DNA of 64,000 bases from the NCBI RefSeq assembly GCF_001280515.1, contig NZ_LBIQ01000018.1, forward strand, positions 62,001 to 126,000, written 5' to 3'. This DNA is from Mangrovimonas sp. ST2L15. GTDB taxonomy: Bacteria > Bacteroidota > Bacteroidia > Flavobacteriales > Flavobacteriaceae. Of the stretch, positions 52,265 to 60,425 are shown piece by piece; the stretch's first letter is position 1; each line of letters opens with the position of its first letter. Below the pieces are notes generated by a model. It was not told where the DNA came from and ran no database searches. It saw nothing but the letters and a program-made list of their open reading frames with translations. Made by a program: the position numbers and the translations under genes.

Positions 52265-53512
52265 ATGAATAATTTGACTCATTTCTTTTATGACTTATTT
52301 ATTGAACGGGGCCTGAGCGAAACCAGTGCTACTTTATTGAATATGCTCTCCCTTTTGATTTTATTGGTTATTTTAATTTTTACGACTGATTTTATCACTA
52401 GGAAGATTTTGGTTCAGGCATTCAGTAAATTTGCAGATCGTACTACAACTCAATTTGATAACCTCTTAATAAAACACAAAGCTCCTAGAAACTTAGCACA
52501 TTTAGTGCCTTTGCTTTTAACCATCGAGCTATTTCCTATTGTATTCAATGACTATCCATCCGTAGAGCAGCCTATTGAAACTTTATTGAAAATTTACGGT
52601 GTTTTATTATTTATTTGGATTTTAAGGAGCATCCTTAAAACCCTCGAATCCTATTTCAAAACCATTCCTTCCTTAAAGGATAAACCTATTGACAGCTATG
52701 TGCAAGTAGGCATGCTAGGTGTTTGGATTGTAGGTATTGCCTTTTGTTTTGTTATCATTACAGATATTACTCTTATTCAATTTTTCACTACTCTAGGTGC
52801 TGCTTCAGCAGTATTACTTTTAATTTTCAAGGATACTATCTTAGGATTTGTAGCCAGCATCAATGTGGCTGTAAACGATACTGTAAGAATTGGCGACTGG
52901 ATTACCATGGAAAAATATGGTGCAGATGGAGACGTTATTGAAATCAATTTAAATACCATCCAAGTTCAAAATTTTGATAAAACAATAACTAATATTCCAA
53001 CAGGGTCACTAATGACCGATGCATTTACCAACTGGCGTGGAATGTCTGACTCTGGAGGAAGACGAATTAAACGAGCCATCATTATTAAAGCGACTTCCAT
53101 TAAATACTTAGCCCAGGAAGAAATTGATGATTTAAGGAAAATTCAATTGATATCAGATTATGTTTCCCAAAGACAAGAAGACATCAATCATTACAATAGA
53201 GAAAAGAACATAGATAAATCGGTTTTAATAAATGGTCGCAATTTGACCAATTTTGGAGTTTTTAGAAAATATATTCAAAATTACATAGAAGGTCATTCGG
53301 CTATAAATAAGGACATGACCATCATGACCAGACAATTGGCTCCAACTCCACAGGGAATACCTTTGGAGATCTATGCTTTTAGCTCTGATAAGCGTTGGGA
53401 AAATTACGAATACATTATGGCTGATATTTTCGATCATCTCTTGGCTGCTGTTCCTTATTTCAAACTAGAAATATTTGAACTTCAAAATTTCGATCCAAAC
53501 GTAATTAAATAA
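52265..53512 (+). CDS. MscS-family mechanosensitive channel (YbdG/MscM-like)
   Basis: A 415-residue membrane protein. Hydrophobic helices lie near 25-45, 75-90, 105-125, 145-165 and 170-195. The pore-lining helix is followed by the MscS beta domain, with VAVNDTVRIGDWITMEKYGADGDVIEINLNTIQVQ near 200-235 (read as two adjoining segments). The C-terminal cytoplasmic part (about 250-415) has the WRGMSDSGGRRIKRAI stretch found in the longer YbdG branch. It would open on membrane tension during hypo-osmotic shock. It follows DUF3817 by 3 bp. Confidence 0.9.
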   Translation: MNNLTHFFYDLFIERGLSETSATLLNMLSLLILLVILIFTTDFITRKILVQAFSKFADRTTTQFDNLLIKHKAPRNLAHLVPLLLTIELFPIVFNDYPSVEQPIETLLKIYGVLLFIWILRSILKTLESYFKTIPSLKDKPIDSYVQVGMLGVWIVGIAFCFVIITDITLIQFFTTLGAASAVLLLIFKDTILGFVASINVAVNDTVRIGDWITMEKYGADGDVIEINLNTIQVQNFDKTITNIPTGSLMTDAFTNWRGMSDSGGRRIKRAIIIKATSIKYLAQEEIDDLRKIQLISDYVSQRQEDINHYNREKNIDKSVLINGRNLTNFGVFRKYIQNYIEGHSAINKDMTIMTRQLAPTPQGIPLEIYAFSSDKRWENYEYIMADIFDHLLAAVPYFKLEIFELQNFDPNVIK

Positions 53513-53540
53513 AAAAAAGAGCAGATAACTGCTCTTTTTT
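53513..53540. terminator. Bidirectional terminator between MscS and OmpA genes
   Basis: GAGCAG (53519-53524) pairs with CTGCTC (53529-53534) around a 4-base loop, flanked by long A and T runs on either side. It can end both the MscS transcript and the convergent OmpA transcript whose stop is at 53565. Confidence 0.88.
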
Positions 53541-53564
53541 TTATTTCTATAATTTAGGATACTC

Positions 53565-54269
53565 CTAATTCCCACTTTCTTTTTTAGCATCTTCCACCAT
53601 TTTTTCATTTGGTAAAATTGCTAGATTCACACGTCTGTTTTTAGATCTTCCCTCAGAAGTTCCATTGTCATACATGGGCTGGGTTTCACCAAACCAGTTA
53701 GTGGTAAATCTTGAACTACTTAAACCTTGACTTACAAAATAATCGCGAACAGAGTTAGCACGATTTTTAGACAAAGTCATGTTATAAGAGGCATCACCAG
53801 TGCTATCTGTGTGTCCTACTACAAGTACATTAGTATCTGGATACTCTTTCAATACATTAGATAACTTATCAAGAGTCACTTGAGAAGCAGAGTTAATATT
53901 ATATTTATTGGTATCAAAATAAACACCACTATTTTCATCAAATGTTACTACAATTCCATTATCCACTCTTTCTACTTGAGCCCCTGGTATTTCCTCTTCA
54001 ATTCTTTGGGCTTGTTTGTCCATTTTATTACCAATAAGAACTCCTGCTCCACCTCCAATGACACCACCAATAACAGCCCCTAGTTCACCGTTACCTCCTT
54101 TACCGGCATTGTTACCAATTATAGCACCAATAATGGCACCACTAGCAGCACCTATGGCAGCACCTTTTTGCTTATTATTTGCGTTTTGAACAGATTCACA
54201 ATTGGTCATGGTAAACATTACCGAAACGGCTATTACCATTGTTGTTATTTGTTTTAAATAAGTTTTCAT
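53565..54269 (-). CDS. OmpA-family lipoprotein with a glycine-zipper segment
   Basis: A 234-residue protein. The signal ends in a lipobox-like TMTNC near 24. A glycine-zipper segment (about 36-80, with AAIGAASGAIIGAIIGNNAG) probably inserts in a membrane. The OmpA domain (about 108-225) has the peptidoglycan contacts VVGHTDSTGDASYNMTLSKNR and GRSKNRRVNLAI. This is the YiaD-type arrangement that tethers the outer membrane to the wall. Its ATG overlaps the stop of the upstream lipocalin-like gene (TAATG), so the two are coupled. Confidence 0.9.
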   Translation of the reverse strand: MKTYLKQITTMVIAVSVMFTMTNCESVQNANNKQKGAAIGAASGAIIGAIIGNNAGKGGNGELGAVIGGVIGGGAGVLIGNKMDKQAQRIEEEIPGAQVERVDNGIVVTFDENSGVYFDTNKYNINSASQVTLDKLSNVLKEYPDTNVLVVGHTDSTGDASYNMTLSKNRANSVRDYFVSQGLSSSRFTTNWFGETQPMYDNGTSEGRSKNRRVNLAILPNEKMVEDAKKESGN

Positions 54270-54751
54270 TAGTCGCTTGTTTTAGTAAAGTTCATAAATA
54301 TTGTAAAAGGTTTTCCATCATCCAATGTCACGGTTTGTTGCCATTGCATATTTGATTCAGACAATTGAGCTAACTTAAGTCTAAATCCTTGATTGGTTTC
54401 AGATTTATGTTTTGCATTGGTAGGCTTTAACATAAAATCATACAAACCTGTATCCTTATCAATAGTTTGAATACTAAAGACAAAGTTGCGTACAGATGAG
54501 TCACAATCCATACCGCTTAACGTATAATTCCCCGTATTGTTATTAGGGATAAAACGCCATGTACTACCTTCAAAACATGCTTGTTCGGCATCATTTAAAA
54601 GGTTGACATTAAATTCTCCTGATTCGCTATAGGTAATGGAATTTAAACTCCAGTATCCTTTCATGACTTTTTTGGAAACTCCTGCTGTTTTGGTAGAACC
54701 GCAAGAGAAAATGGTAGCCACAACCATGAATAATAGAAGTGATTTTTTCAT
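54269..54751 (-). CDS. Lipocalin-like lipoprotein
   Basis: A 160-residue lipoprotein with lipobox VATIFSC (Cys17). The mature part opens with KGYWSLNSITYSESGEF and contains beta-strands and a conserved Cys pair (EQACFEGSTW near 58 and GMDCDSS near 82). These match small lipocalin-fold lipoproteins of flavobacteria. It probably sits on the periplasmic face of the outer membrane. It is translationally coupled to the OmpA gene, which suggests a joint envelope role. The ligand is unknown. Confidence 0.78.
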   Translation of the reverse strand: MKKSLLLFMVVATIFSCGSTKTAGVSKKVMKGYWSLNSITYSESGEFNVNLLNDAEQACFEGSTWRFIPNNNTGNYTLSGMDCDSSVRNFVFSIQTIDKDTGLYDFMLKPTNAKHKSETNQGFRLKLAQLSESNMQWQQTVTLDDGKPFTIFMNFTKTSD

Positions 54752-54850
54752 AGTGTTAATGGTTATTAATTATTGATTAATCTACCCTAAATTTACGAAT
54801 TATACTACATTCAAAGATGTTAAGCTCTTCCAAAAAATTCTTAAACCTTG

Positions 54851-55237
54851 TTAAGACAATCGGTTTTTCACAAACTCTACTTCAGTCTTTCCATGTGGTT
54901 TCGGTTTGCCATCATTACCTAAATTTACCATAACAATATTGTCAACCGTTAAAATAGTTTCTCTAGTCATTTTATTTCTGGCTTCACATCTTAAACTTAA
55001 AGAGGATTTTCCAAATTTAATGACCTCGATTCCAAGTTCTATAATATCTCCTTGTCTGGCAGAACTCATAAAATTGATTTCAGACATATATTTGGTAACT
55101 ACCCTAGAATTTTCTAACTGAATTATTGTATACAAAGCTACTTCTTCATCAATCCAAGCTAGTAGTTGCCCCCCAAACAGGGTTTCATTGGGATTAAGGT
55201 CTTCTGGTTTCACCCATTTTCTGGTGTGGAATCTCAT
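54851..55237 (-). CDS. Acyl-CoA thioesterase (hotdog fold, YciA/BACH type)
   Basis: A 128-residue single hotdog domain. LNPNETLFGGQLLAWIDEEVA holds the active-site Asp/Asn region in two parts near 14-33. The central beta-sheet covers KYMSEINFMSSARQGDIIE and LSLRCEARNKMTRE. It hydrolyses acyl-CoA to free acid and CoA in the cytoplasm, with broad chain-length specificity in relatives. It begins 3 bp after the DUF72 gene stop, so they form a pair. Confidence 0.88.
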   Translation of the reverse strand: MRFHTRKWVKPEDLNPNETLFGGQLLAWIDEEVALYTIIQLENSRVVTKYMSEINFMSSARQGDIIELGIEVIKFGKSSLSLRCEARNKMTRETILTVDNIVMVNLGNDGKPKPHGKTEVEFVKNRLS

Positions 55238-55239
55238 AA

Positions 55240-56127
55240 TTATAATAATTTTTGTTGATCTGAATCATTTGGAATTTTTAAATTGGCATTCAACTCATGA
55301 TTCAACTTTTTAATAAAATAAGTGGACAATAAAGGAGATTCTTTTTCAATATTTTGATGAACAAAGAAATCAATTTCCTTAATGCCTTGTTCTTTCCATT
55401 CTTTTAAGCGTGCAATCCAATCATCAAGACGACTATAGTCACTCGGGTGGTTAGCACCAACATATCTAATGAATGCCTTGGGATTTGTTAATCGCATATG
55501 CATTAAATCCCTCCTACCTGCAGTATCTACGATGATATTTGTTACATCATTTTTCTCCAACAAATCATAAACTTGATTGGCAACAGCTTCATCATTATAC
55601 CAATCGGTATGTCTAAATTCCACGGCAAGGGGAATTTCTTTAGGCCATGATTCTACAAAACCAATTACCCTATCAAAATCCTTAGGTGAAAAGTTATTGT
55701 GCATTTGTAAAAAGACCGTTCCTAGTTTTTCCTTGAGTTGTATAGCACTGTATAAATAATCATTAACCACAGTCTTTACCTCATTTAACCGTTTCCAATG
55801 ACTTATTTCCTGATTAATTTTAGGAAAGAACCTAAATTGGTCTGGGACTTTTTCATACCAAGTCGTAAACTGCTCAGGAGAAAAAATTCTATAAAAAGTA
55901 GCATTCAGCTCAATGGAATTGAACTGACGCGAATAATAAGACAGCTCATCCTTGGTGCCTCTGGGATAAAATCCCTTTAAATCTGCCCTATTCCATTTGG
56001 CGCAGCCCACATAATATTCCGGTTCATTGTCATCCTTGACCAAATTAAGCACTCTGCTCGTATCTATATGATCTGGAGGTAATGTAAAGTCAATGTTTTC
56101 TGGGTTATCTACACTTCCAAATTTCAT
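55240..56127 (-). CDS. DUF72 (YecE-like) protein
   Basis: A 295-residue TIM-barrel-like protein. Signature stretches are YYVGCAKWNRADLKGFYPRG near 37, YSRQFNSIELNATFYR near 65, FFPKINQEISHWKRL near 95 and VEFRHTDWYNDEAV near 168. The family is widespread and of unknown function, sometimes compared with endonuclease IV barrels. The longest frame extends 28 codons upstream; the ATG at 56127 (MKFGSVDNPENIDFTLP) matches the flavobacterial family start. It precedes the thioesterase gene by 2 bp. Confidence 0.9.
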   Translation of the reverse strand: MKFGSVDNPENIDFTLPPDHIDTSRVLNLVKDDNEPEYYVGCAKWNRADLKGFYPRGTKDELSYYSRQFNSIELNATFYRIFSPEQFTTWYEKVPDQFRFFPKINQEISHWKRLNEVKTVVNDYLYSAIQLKEKLGTVFLQMHNNFSPKDFDRVIGFVESWPKEIPLAVEFRHTDWYNDEAVANQVYDLLEKNDVTNIIVDTAGRRDLMHMRLTNPKAFIRYVGANHPSDYSRLDDWIARLKEWKEQGIKEIDFFVHQNIEKESPLLSTYFIKKLNHELNANLKIPNDSDQQKLL

Positions 56128-56270
56128 ATAAAATCTTTTATTCAAAGGTACTTCATAATAATGGCTTTCAAAATGTAAACTCCCAAATGTTGATAAAAAT
56201 GTTAACATCAAAATATTAGCCCAACATAATCACCTAACAATATGATTAAATTTAATCAAAACTTACAGCC

Positions 56271-56675
56271 ATGAGAAACCGAAGTACTGACTTACTACAG
56301 TGTCGTCCTCAAATTCCTTCAGCCGTATTTACTGAAACCATGAGCAGCGACGAACGATTTCAAAATGCCACTTTAAGACCCATTATTAAACTTCAAAATG
56401 ACCTTTTTGTTGAAGTTTTTAAAAATTATGTCCACAAGCACAAAAATGTATTTTATAGTTTAACAGTGCCAAAACAAATGGAGTATATAGAAAATGCCAT
56501 TCAGAAGGACATTAAGTTTAGAAACTCTTTAAAAGGTATGGTCATTGGTCATTTCACCGTTGAAGAATATCAATTTTACATTACTAATTCCTCTGCTTTA
56601 AATAAAAGGATGATGAATATTGTCAAGGATCGCTTAATAGATAACCTACAGATTTTACAGCCACTCTGTGCCTAA
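56271..56675 (+). CDS. Small conserved flavobacterial protein, unknown function
   Basis: A 134-residue cytoplasmic, mostly helical protein without signal or membrane segments. The middle (TLRPIIKLQNDLFVEVFKNY, then YIENAIQKDIKFRNSLKGM and FTVEEYQFYITNSSALNKRM) reads like a highly conserved family. Relatives are sometimes labelled glyoxalase in databases as I recall, but I see no metal-binding vicinal-oxygen-chelate motif, so I would not transfer that name. It precedes the Gre-factor-like gene by 3 bp and is probably co-transcribed with it. Confidence 0.72.
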   Translation: MRNRSTDLLQCRPQIPSAVFTETMSSDERFQNATLRPIIKLQNDLFVEVFKNYVHKHKNVFYSLTVPKQMEYIENAIQKDIKFRNSLKGMVIGHFTVEEYQFYITNSSALNKRMMNIVKDRLIDNLQILQPLCA

Positions 56676-56678
56676 TTA

Positions 56679-57125
56679 ATGAATACAAAATTTGAGTTGC
56701 TACAGGTTTGTATAGACCATGTACAAAAGCGTATTGAAAGTTATAAAAGCGAAATAGCTCTAATCAAAGAATCCATTGAATCCAATGATAAAAGTTCTGA
56801 TGAGGAAGATGACTCTGGAAACAGTAAGCTTTTTGAAGATTTAGAGAAAAATTCTCAATATTTAAATGATGCCCAAAAAACAATGGGCATTATTAAAAGT
56901 ATCAACCCAAATATTAGGCATGAAACATGTGTACTGGGAAGCTTAATAAAAACGCAAGAAAACTCTTTTTTTATATCTGCTAGTATCGGAAAGATTGACC
57001 TTGATTTAGGCTCCTATTATGCCATTTCTTTACAATCGCCTATTGGGCAATTGATGAAAAATAAAAAAGCTGGAGATCATATAGAATTTAATGGTAAAAC
57101 TTTTTCAATTTTAGATATTAAATAA
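56679..57125 (+). CDS. GreA/GreB-like C-terminal domain protein
   Basis: A 148-residue protein. An N-terminal helical/coiled-coil part (about 1-70, with an acidic SSDEEDDSGN loop at the turn) leads to a C-terminal FKBP-like domain of Gre factors (about 80-148). That domain is seen in SIGKIDLDLGSYYAISLQSP and the closing PIGQLMKNKKAGD segment. The acidic loop at the coiled-coil tip resembles that of true Gre factors, which rescue backtracked RNA polymerase, but cleavage activity is unproven. The 3' end overlaps the convergent DUF2461 gene by 8 bp. Confidence 0.7.
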   Translation: MNTKFELLQVCIDHVQKRIESYKSEIALIKESIESNDKSSDEEDDSGNSKLFEDLEKNSQYLNDAQKTMGIIKSINPNIRHETCVLGSLIKTQENSFFISASIGKIDLDLGSYYAISLQSPIGQLMKNKKAGDHIEFNGKTFSILDIK

Positions 57126-57795
57126 TGGATTCACCATTTAAATTGGTGGTCAAGACATCACTCATATAATCAAAGTAAGGTCTAATCAATTGAAATGATT
57201 TGTCTACATCATCCAGGAAATTTTCTGAAAGAACCTCTTTATCTGTATATTTTTTGATGAAAATATATTGTTTTTTCCTAATGAGATCTATGTTGGGATG
57301 GTCTTTTTCAAAATCTCTTGGAGCTGTTTTTAATTCGTCTCCTTGTAAGTCACCCCAAACCGATTTGAATTTAGGGTCTGCCATTAAATCCCTCATTTCT
57401 GAAGCATCCATTTCAAACTCTCTTCTAATCCTATTCAAATCATCTTTATTAGGTTCCCAGAATCCCGTTGCAATAAAGGATTCATTATTTGGAGATAGAT
57501 GTAAATAATACCCACCTCTTAACTCAGGTTTTTTTCTATGAAAAGAACCTCCAAAATGGGTTTTATAGGGTTCTTTATTTTTTGAAAATCTAACATCCCT
57601 ATAAATTCTAAAAATTTTAAGATTATCTACATCGTCATGCATTTTCAATTTCGACAATAAAACCTCATAAAATGCCTTAACCTCTTTTTGCACCAGTTGA
57701 AATTCCTTTTTATGGTCATTAAACCAATCACGATTATTGTTATTCTTTAACTGGTTCAAGAAAGTAAATACATCTGAAGATAATTGTGTCGCCAT
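57118..57795 (-). CDS. DUF2461 (TIGR02453-type) protein
   Basis: A 225-residue cytoplasmic protein. It opens with FTFLNQLKNNNNRDWFNDHK, and then has FRIYRDVRFSKNKEPYKTHFGG near 63, YYLHLSPNNESFIATGFWEP near 96 and RIRREFE. These are the hallmarks of DUF2461, a widely distributed family without assigned function. It is convergent with, and overlaps by 8 bp, the Gre-like gene. Single-gene unit. Confidence 0.9.
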   Translation of the reverse strand: MATQLSSDVFTFLNQLKNNNNRDWFNDHKKEFQLVQKEVKAFYEVLLSKLKMHDDVDNLKIFRIYRDVRFSKNKEPYKTHFGGSFHRKKPELRGGYYLHLSPNNESFIATGFWEPNKDDLNRIRREFEMDASEMRDLMADPKFKSVWGDLQGDELKTAPRDFEKDHPNIDLIRKKQYIFIKKYTDKEVLSENFLDDVDKSFQLIRPYFDYMSDVLTTNLNGESII

Positions 57796-57820
57796 TCATT
57801 TTTAATTTAATTAAAAGTAC

Positions 57821-57850
57821 AAAAAAAAAGTCCCAAATGAATGGGACTTT
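57821..57850 (-). terminator. Terminator of the envelope/stress trio
   Basis: AAAGTCCCA (57827-57835) pairs with TGGGACTTT (57842-57850) around a 6-base loop, with a long T run on the minus strand. It lies 25 bp after the stop at 57876. Confidence 0.9.
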
Positions 57851-57875
57851 TCTTGATGGTTATTTATTAAAGGAA

Positions 57876-58433
57876 TTATTGGATGTCTTTAACAGCAACA
57901 AATTCCTGTTTGACTAATTTATTTTTGTTTTCATCGAAGTATTCTACGGTAAAGTTACCTTGACTGTTAAAATAGCCAATTCCTGAATACTTATCAGATC
58001 TAAAAAAGTAATGGTTTTTGGTGCTTGACTGAATCGCGTTACCAAAATTTACATCACTATCATTTTTAACAGCGACCACCTTGAAACCAGTATCACATCT
58101 GTCAAAGTCATACATAGTACCATCGCAAACATATTGTGCAGTTTGCAACTTAGAATCATAAAAGACATCATGATCGCTATCAACTTCCACAGTTTTGGTT
58201 ACTTTTTTCGGTGAAGCTACAATGGATTGATTGACCTTATTCTTGTCATCTTCATCCAATTTGATTTCCTGCTCCTCTTTGGTCGTTACTTTGATCTTTT
58301 TTTCAGTAACTTCTCTACCATTATCAATTTTAATGGTTTTTACGGTTGTTTCCTCAGAAACATTTTTTGGCTTTTCTTGAGCCAACAGAACTCCTGAAAA
58401 TAGGAAACAAGCAGTATATATTATCGATTTCAT
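57876..58433 (-). CDS. Exported protein of unknown function
   Basis: A 185-residue protein with a signal peptide (about 1-19, ending LLA-Q). The first half of the mature protein is very rich in Lys, Glu and Thr (EKKIKVTTKEEQEIKLDEDD). The second half is beta-rich, with a Cys pair (YVCDGTMYDFDRCDTGFKV near 122). The longest frame starts 8 codons earlier; the ATG at 58433 places the signal peptide first and has the AACCTTAAAA leader 14-23 bases upstream. Third gene of a trio with the acidic lipoprotein and DUF1328 genes. Function unknown. Confidence 0.65.
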   Translation of the reverse strand: MKSIIYTACFLFSGVLLAQEKPKNVSEETTVKTIKIDNGREVTEKKIKVTTKEEQEIKLDEDDKNKVNQSIVASPKKVTKTVEVDSDHDVFYDSKLQTAQYVCDGTMYDFDRCDTGFKVVAVKNDSDVNFGNAIQSSTKNHYFFRSDKYSGIGYFNSQGNFTVEYFDENKNKLVKQEFVAVKDIQ

Positions 58434-58485
58434 TTTAAGAATTTTAAGGTTAAACAATTAGAAGAATTAAGTTGCGTGCTGTTTA

Positions 58486-58650
58486 TTAATCTACAGCATC
58501 TTCAACTTCATCGGCTGCATCCTCCAATCCATCACCTACATCATCAGCAGCTTCTTCAATTTTATCTCCAGCATCCTTTTCTTCTCTACAACCTACAAAG
58601 GCAGTAGATACGGTAAACATCAGCATTAACATATAAATTAAACGTTTCAT
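58486..58650 (-). CDS. Small acidic lipoprotein
   Basis: A 54-residue lipoprotein. The signal ends in TAFVGC (Cys21), and the mature 34 residues are strongly acidic with an alternating Glu/Asp-Ala-Ala pattern (EEAADDVGDGLEDAADEVED) that would make an amphipathic helix. It recalls entericidin-type and similar stress-induced small lipoproteins, but that is only resemblance. The longer frame starting at 58740 is rejected because it buries the signal peptide. It has the shared AACC(C)TAAAAC-CTTAAAA leader and lies between DUF1328 and the exported protein gene. Confidence 0.7.
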   Translation of the reverse strand: MKRLIYMLMLMFTVSTAFVGCREEKDAGDKIEEAADDVGDGLEDAADEVEDAVD

Positions 58651-58714
58651 AATTTTTAAGGTTTTAGGGTTAATTAAAATATTGTTTGAATAAGTTTTTA
58701 AGAATGAGATATGA

Positions 58715-58876
58715 TTATCTTTTAACCAAACCTCTAACAAGTGATATAACTAGTAGAACTAGAAATACAAAGAAAATAATTTTGGCAATCCCGGCAGCTG
58801 CTCCCGCAACGCCTCCAAATCCTAAGATTGCAGCAATAACAGCAATAACTAATAAAGCAATAGTCCAACGTAACAT
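58715..58876 (-). CDS. DUF1328 (UPF0391) small membrane protein
   Basis: A 53-residue protein with two hydrophobic helices: [18 protein letters not shown], then [18 protein letters not shown] and a short basic tail (VRGLVKR). This is the typical size and sequence of DUF1328/UPF0391 (YtjA-like) membrane peptides, whose expression often goes with osmotic or envelope stress. The ATG at 58876 is chosen over a longer frame because it matches the family start exactly. It is first of the trio. Confidence 0.88.
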   Translation of the reverse strand: MLRWTIALLVIAVIAAILGFGGVAGAAAGIAKIIFFVFLVLLVISLVRGLVKR

Positions 58877-59051
58877 AATAAATTGTTTTAAGGTTAATAA
58901 TAATGAATCGTAAAAAAGATTCTTATTCAAGATACGTTGCTAATGAGTGACTTATACTCTACATTAACAGTATTTAACTTACATTTTTTTTCTTTAACAA
59001 AAATTATGTTAAGATTTAATCTGTTGTTCTTAAAAGTTTTAAGAAGGAGGT

Positions 59052-59834
59052 TTATTGGAATTCGATCTTATTTAAAATCAAACCTGAAGCTGGTGCAATG
59101 TAATTACTTATAGAAAATTCAGATGTGTCTAAACTACACTCAATATCTTCCAAGCTAAGTTCATTTTTTCCCAATCTAATAAGGGCACCCATCATTAATC
59201 TAATTTGATTTCTGCCAAATCCTTGCCCAACCACACGAAGCATATAGGACTTCTCTGGAAAAAAATTGGCTGTATACAAATCATTTTCAACAAGTTCGCA
59301 GGTATCGATCGTTCTATCATACAACCCCTGATCTGTGGCTCGATAGCAATAATTCTTGAAGTTATGCTGTCCTTCAAACAACTTGGCTCCGATCTTCATT
59401 ATATCGATATTCAACTCGTCCAAAATAGTTGTTAGGATTGGAGCGCAAAATGGATGGCATTTTTGCCCATGAGTAAACAAATAGACATATTCCTTTAATT
59501 TAGAATTTTGGATGATGTTAAAACTTTCATCTACTTCCTGGATATTTAAAGCCCTTATATCTTGAGGTAAATTGTAATTAAACCAATTTAAAAATTGATC
59601 CAAATCATCGATGGGTTCATAAACGAAAAGTTCAAAAGCAGTTTCATTAGCTGACACCATAGCATCCGTTCTACCAGCCACCAAAGTTTTAAATGTTTTC
59701 CCCTCCAACACATATTTAAAGGTTCTATCTATCATTAAATGAAGGGTTTTTAGGTTGGGTTGTTTTTGCCATCCATGGAATCTGTATCCTAAATATTGAC
59801 ATTTAATGAGGTAATAGAAACGCTTTTGAAACAC
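59052..59834 (-). CDS. TruA-family tRNA pseudouridine synthase paralogue
   Basis: A 260-residue protein of the TruA family. LIKCQYLGYRFHGWQKQPN opens it, and the catalytic Asp57 is in AGRTDAMVSANETAFELF. The canonical TruA motif is GRTDAGVHA, so Gly and His of the motif are Met and Ser here. Later family stretches are present: FEGQHNFKNYCYR near 155 and LRVVGQGFGRNQIRLMMGAL near 205. It probably modifies an RNA uridine, but the changed motif suggests a paralogue with a different target. The start is a GTG at 59834. Single-gene unit. Confidence 0.82.
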   Translation of the reverse strand: MFQKRFYYLIKCQYLGYRFHGWQKQPNLKTLHLMIDRTFKYVLEGKTFKTLVAGRTDAMVSANETAFELFVYEPIDDLDQFLNWFNYNLPQDIRALNIQEVDESFNIIQNSKLKEYVYLFTHGQKCHPFCAPILTTILDELNIDIMKIGAKLFEGQHNFKNYCYRATDQGLYDRTIDTCELVENDLYTANFFPEKSYMLRVVGQGFGRNQIRLMMGALIRLGKNELSLEDIECSLDTSEFSISNYIAPASGLILNKIEFQ

Positions 59835-59934
59835 TTATTTTTTGATTTAATCGATTAAAAAGTTATCTGTTTTTCTAAGTAAAATTATTTTTATAACTTC
59901 ATTCTAATCTGCTAATCTAACTATTAAAAATACA

Positions 59935-60372
59935 ATGACAGACAATTTAACAATCAAACCACCAAAATGGTATTGGGCCGTAAGTATCATTGCCTTCATT
60001 TGGAATCTAATGGGAGTTATTGCCTATTTGGGGCAAGTATACATGACCGAAGAAGATTTAAGAGCTCTACCTGAAGCTGAAAGAAGTCTTTATATAGATG
60101 TTCCAGCTTGGGTAACGGGCGCCTTTGCTTTAGCCGTATTTGGTGGTGCATTTGGTTGTCTTGGACTTATTCTAAAGAAGCAATGGTCTAAACCACTATT
60201 AATTTTATCATTAATAGCCGTTATCGCTCAAATGTCTTACAATCTCTTTATGAGCAGAGCCAGTGAGGTTTATGGACCTGGAGGAATGATTATGCCGATT
60301 ATGGTAATTATTTTGAGTGCTCTTTTGGTTTGGTTTGCTTACTATGCTACTAAAAACCACTGGATTTCCTAA
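59935..60372 (+). CDS. Small four-helix membrane protein, unknown function
   Basis: A 145-residue protein with four hydrophobic segments (about 14-34, 59-80, 85-103 and 118-138). A conserved-looking loop, YMTEEDLRALPEAERSLY, lies between helices 1 and 2. The pattern is known from small uncharacterised membrane proteins in Bacteroidota and Proteobacteria that I cannot name with certainty. It stands alone, convergent with hisIE, with which it shares a terminator. Confidence 0.72.
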   Translation: MTDNLTIKPPKWYWAVSIIAFIWNLMGVIAYLGQVYMTEEDLRALPEAERSLYIDVPAWVTGAFALAVFGGAFGCLGLILKKQWSKPLLILSLIAVIAQMSYNLFMSRASEVYGPGGMIMPIMVIILSALLVWFAYYATKNHWIS

Positions 60373-60391
60373 AACAATCATATAACTTCTT

Positions 60392-60425
60392 AAAAAAGGC
60401 ATTAGTTGTTTCTAATGCCTTTTTT
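60392..60425. terminator. Bidirectional terminator ending the his operon
   Basis: A 14-bp stem, AAAAAAGGCATTAG at 60392-60405 with CTAATGCCTTTTTT at 60412-60425, has a 6-base loop. The right arm contains the last codons and stop of hisIE. It serves both the his operon (leftward) and the small membrane protein gene (rightward). Confidence 0.92.
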
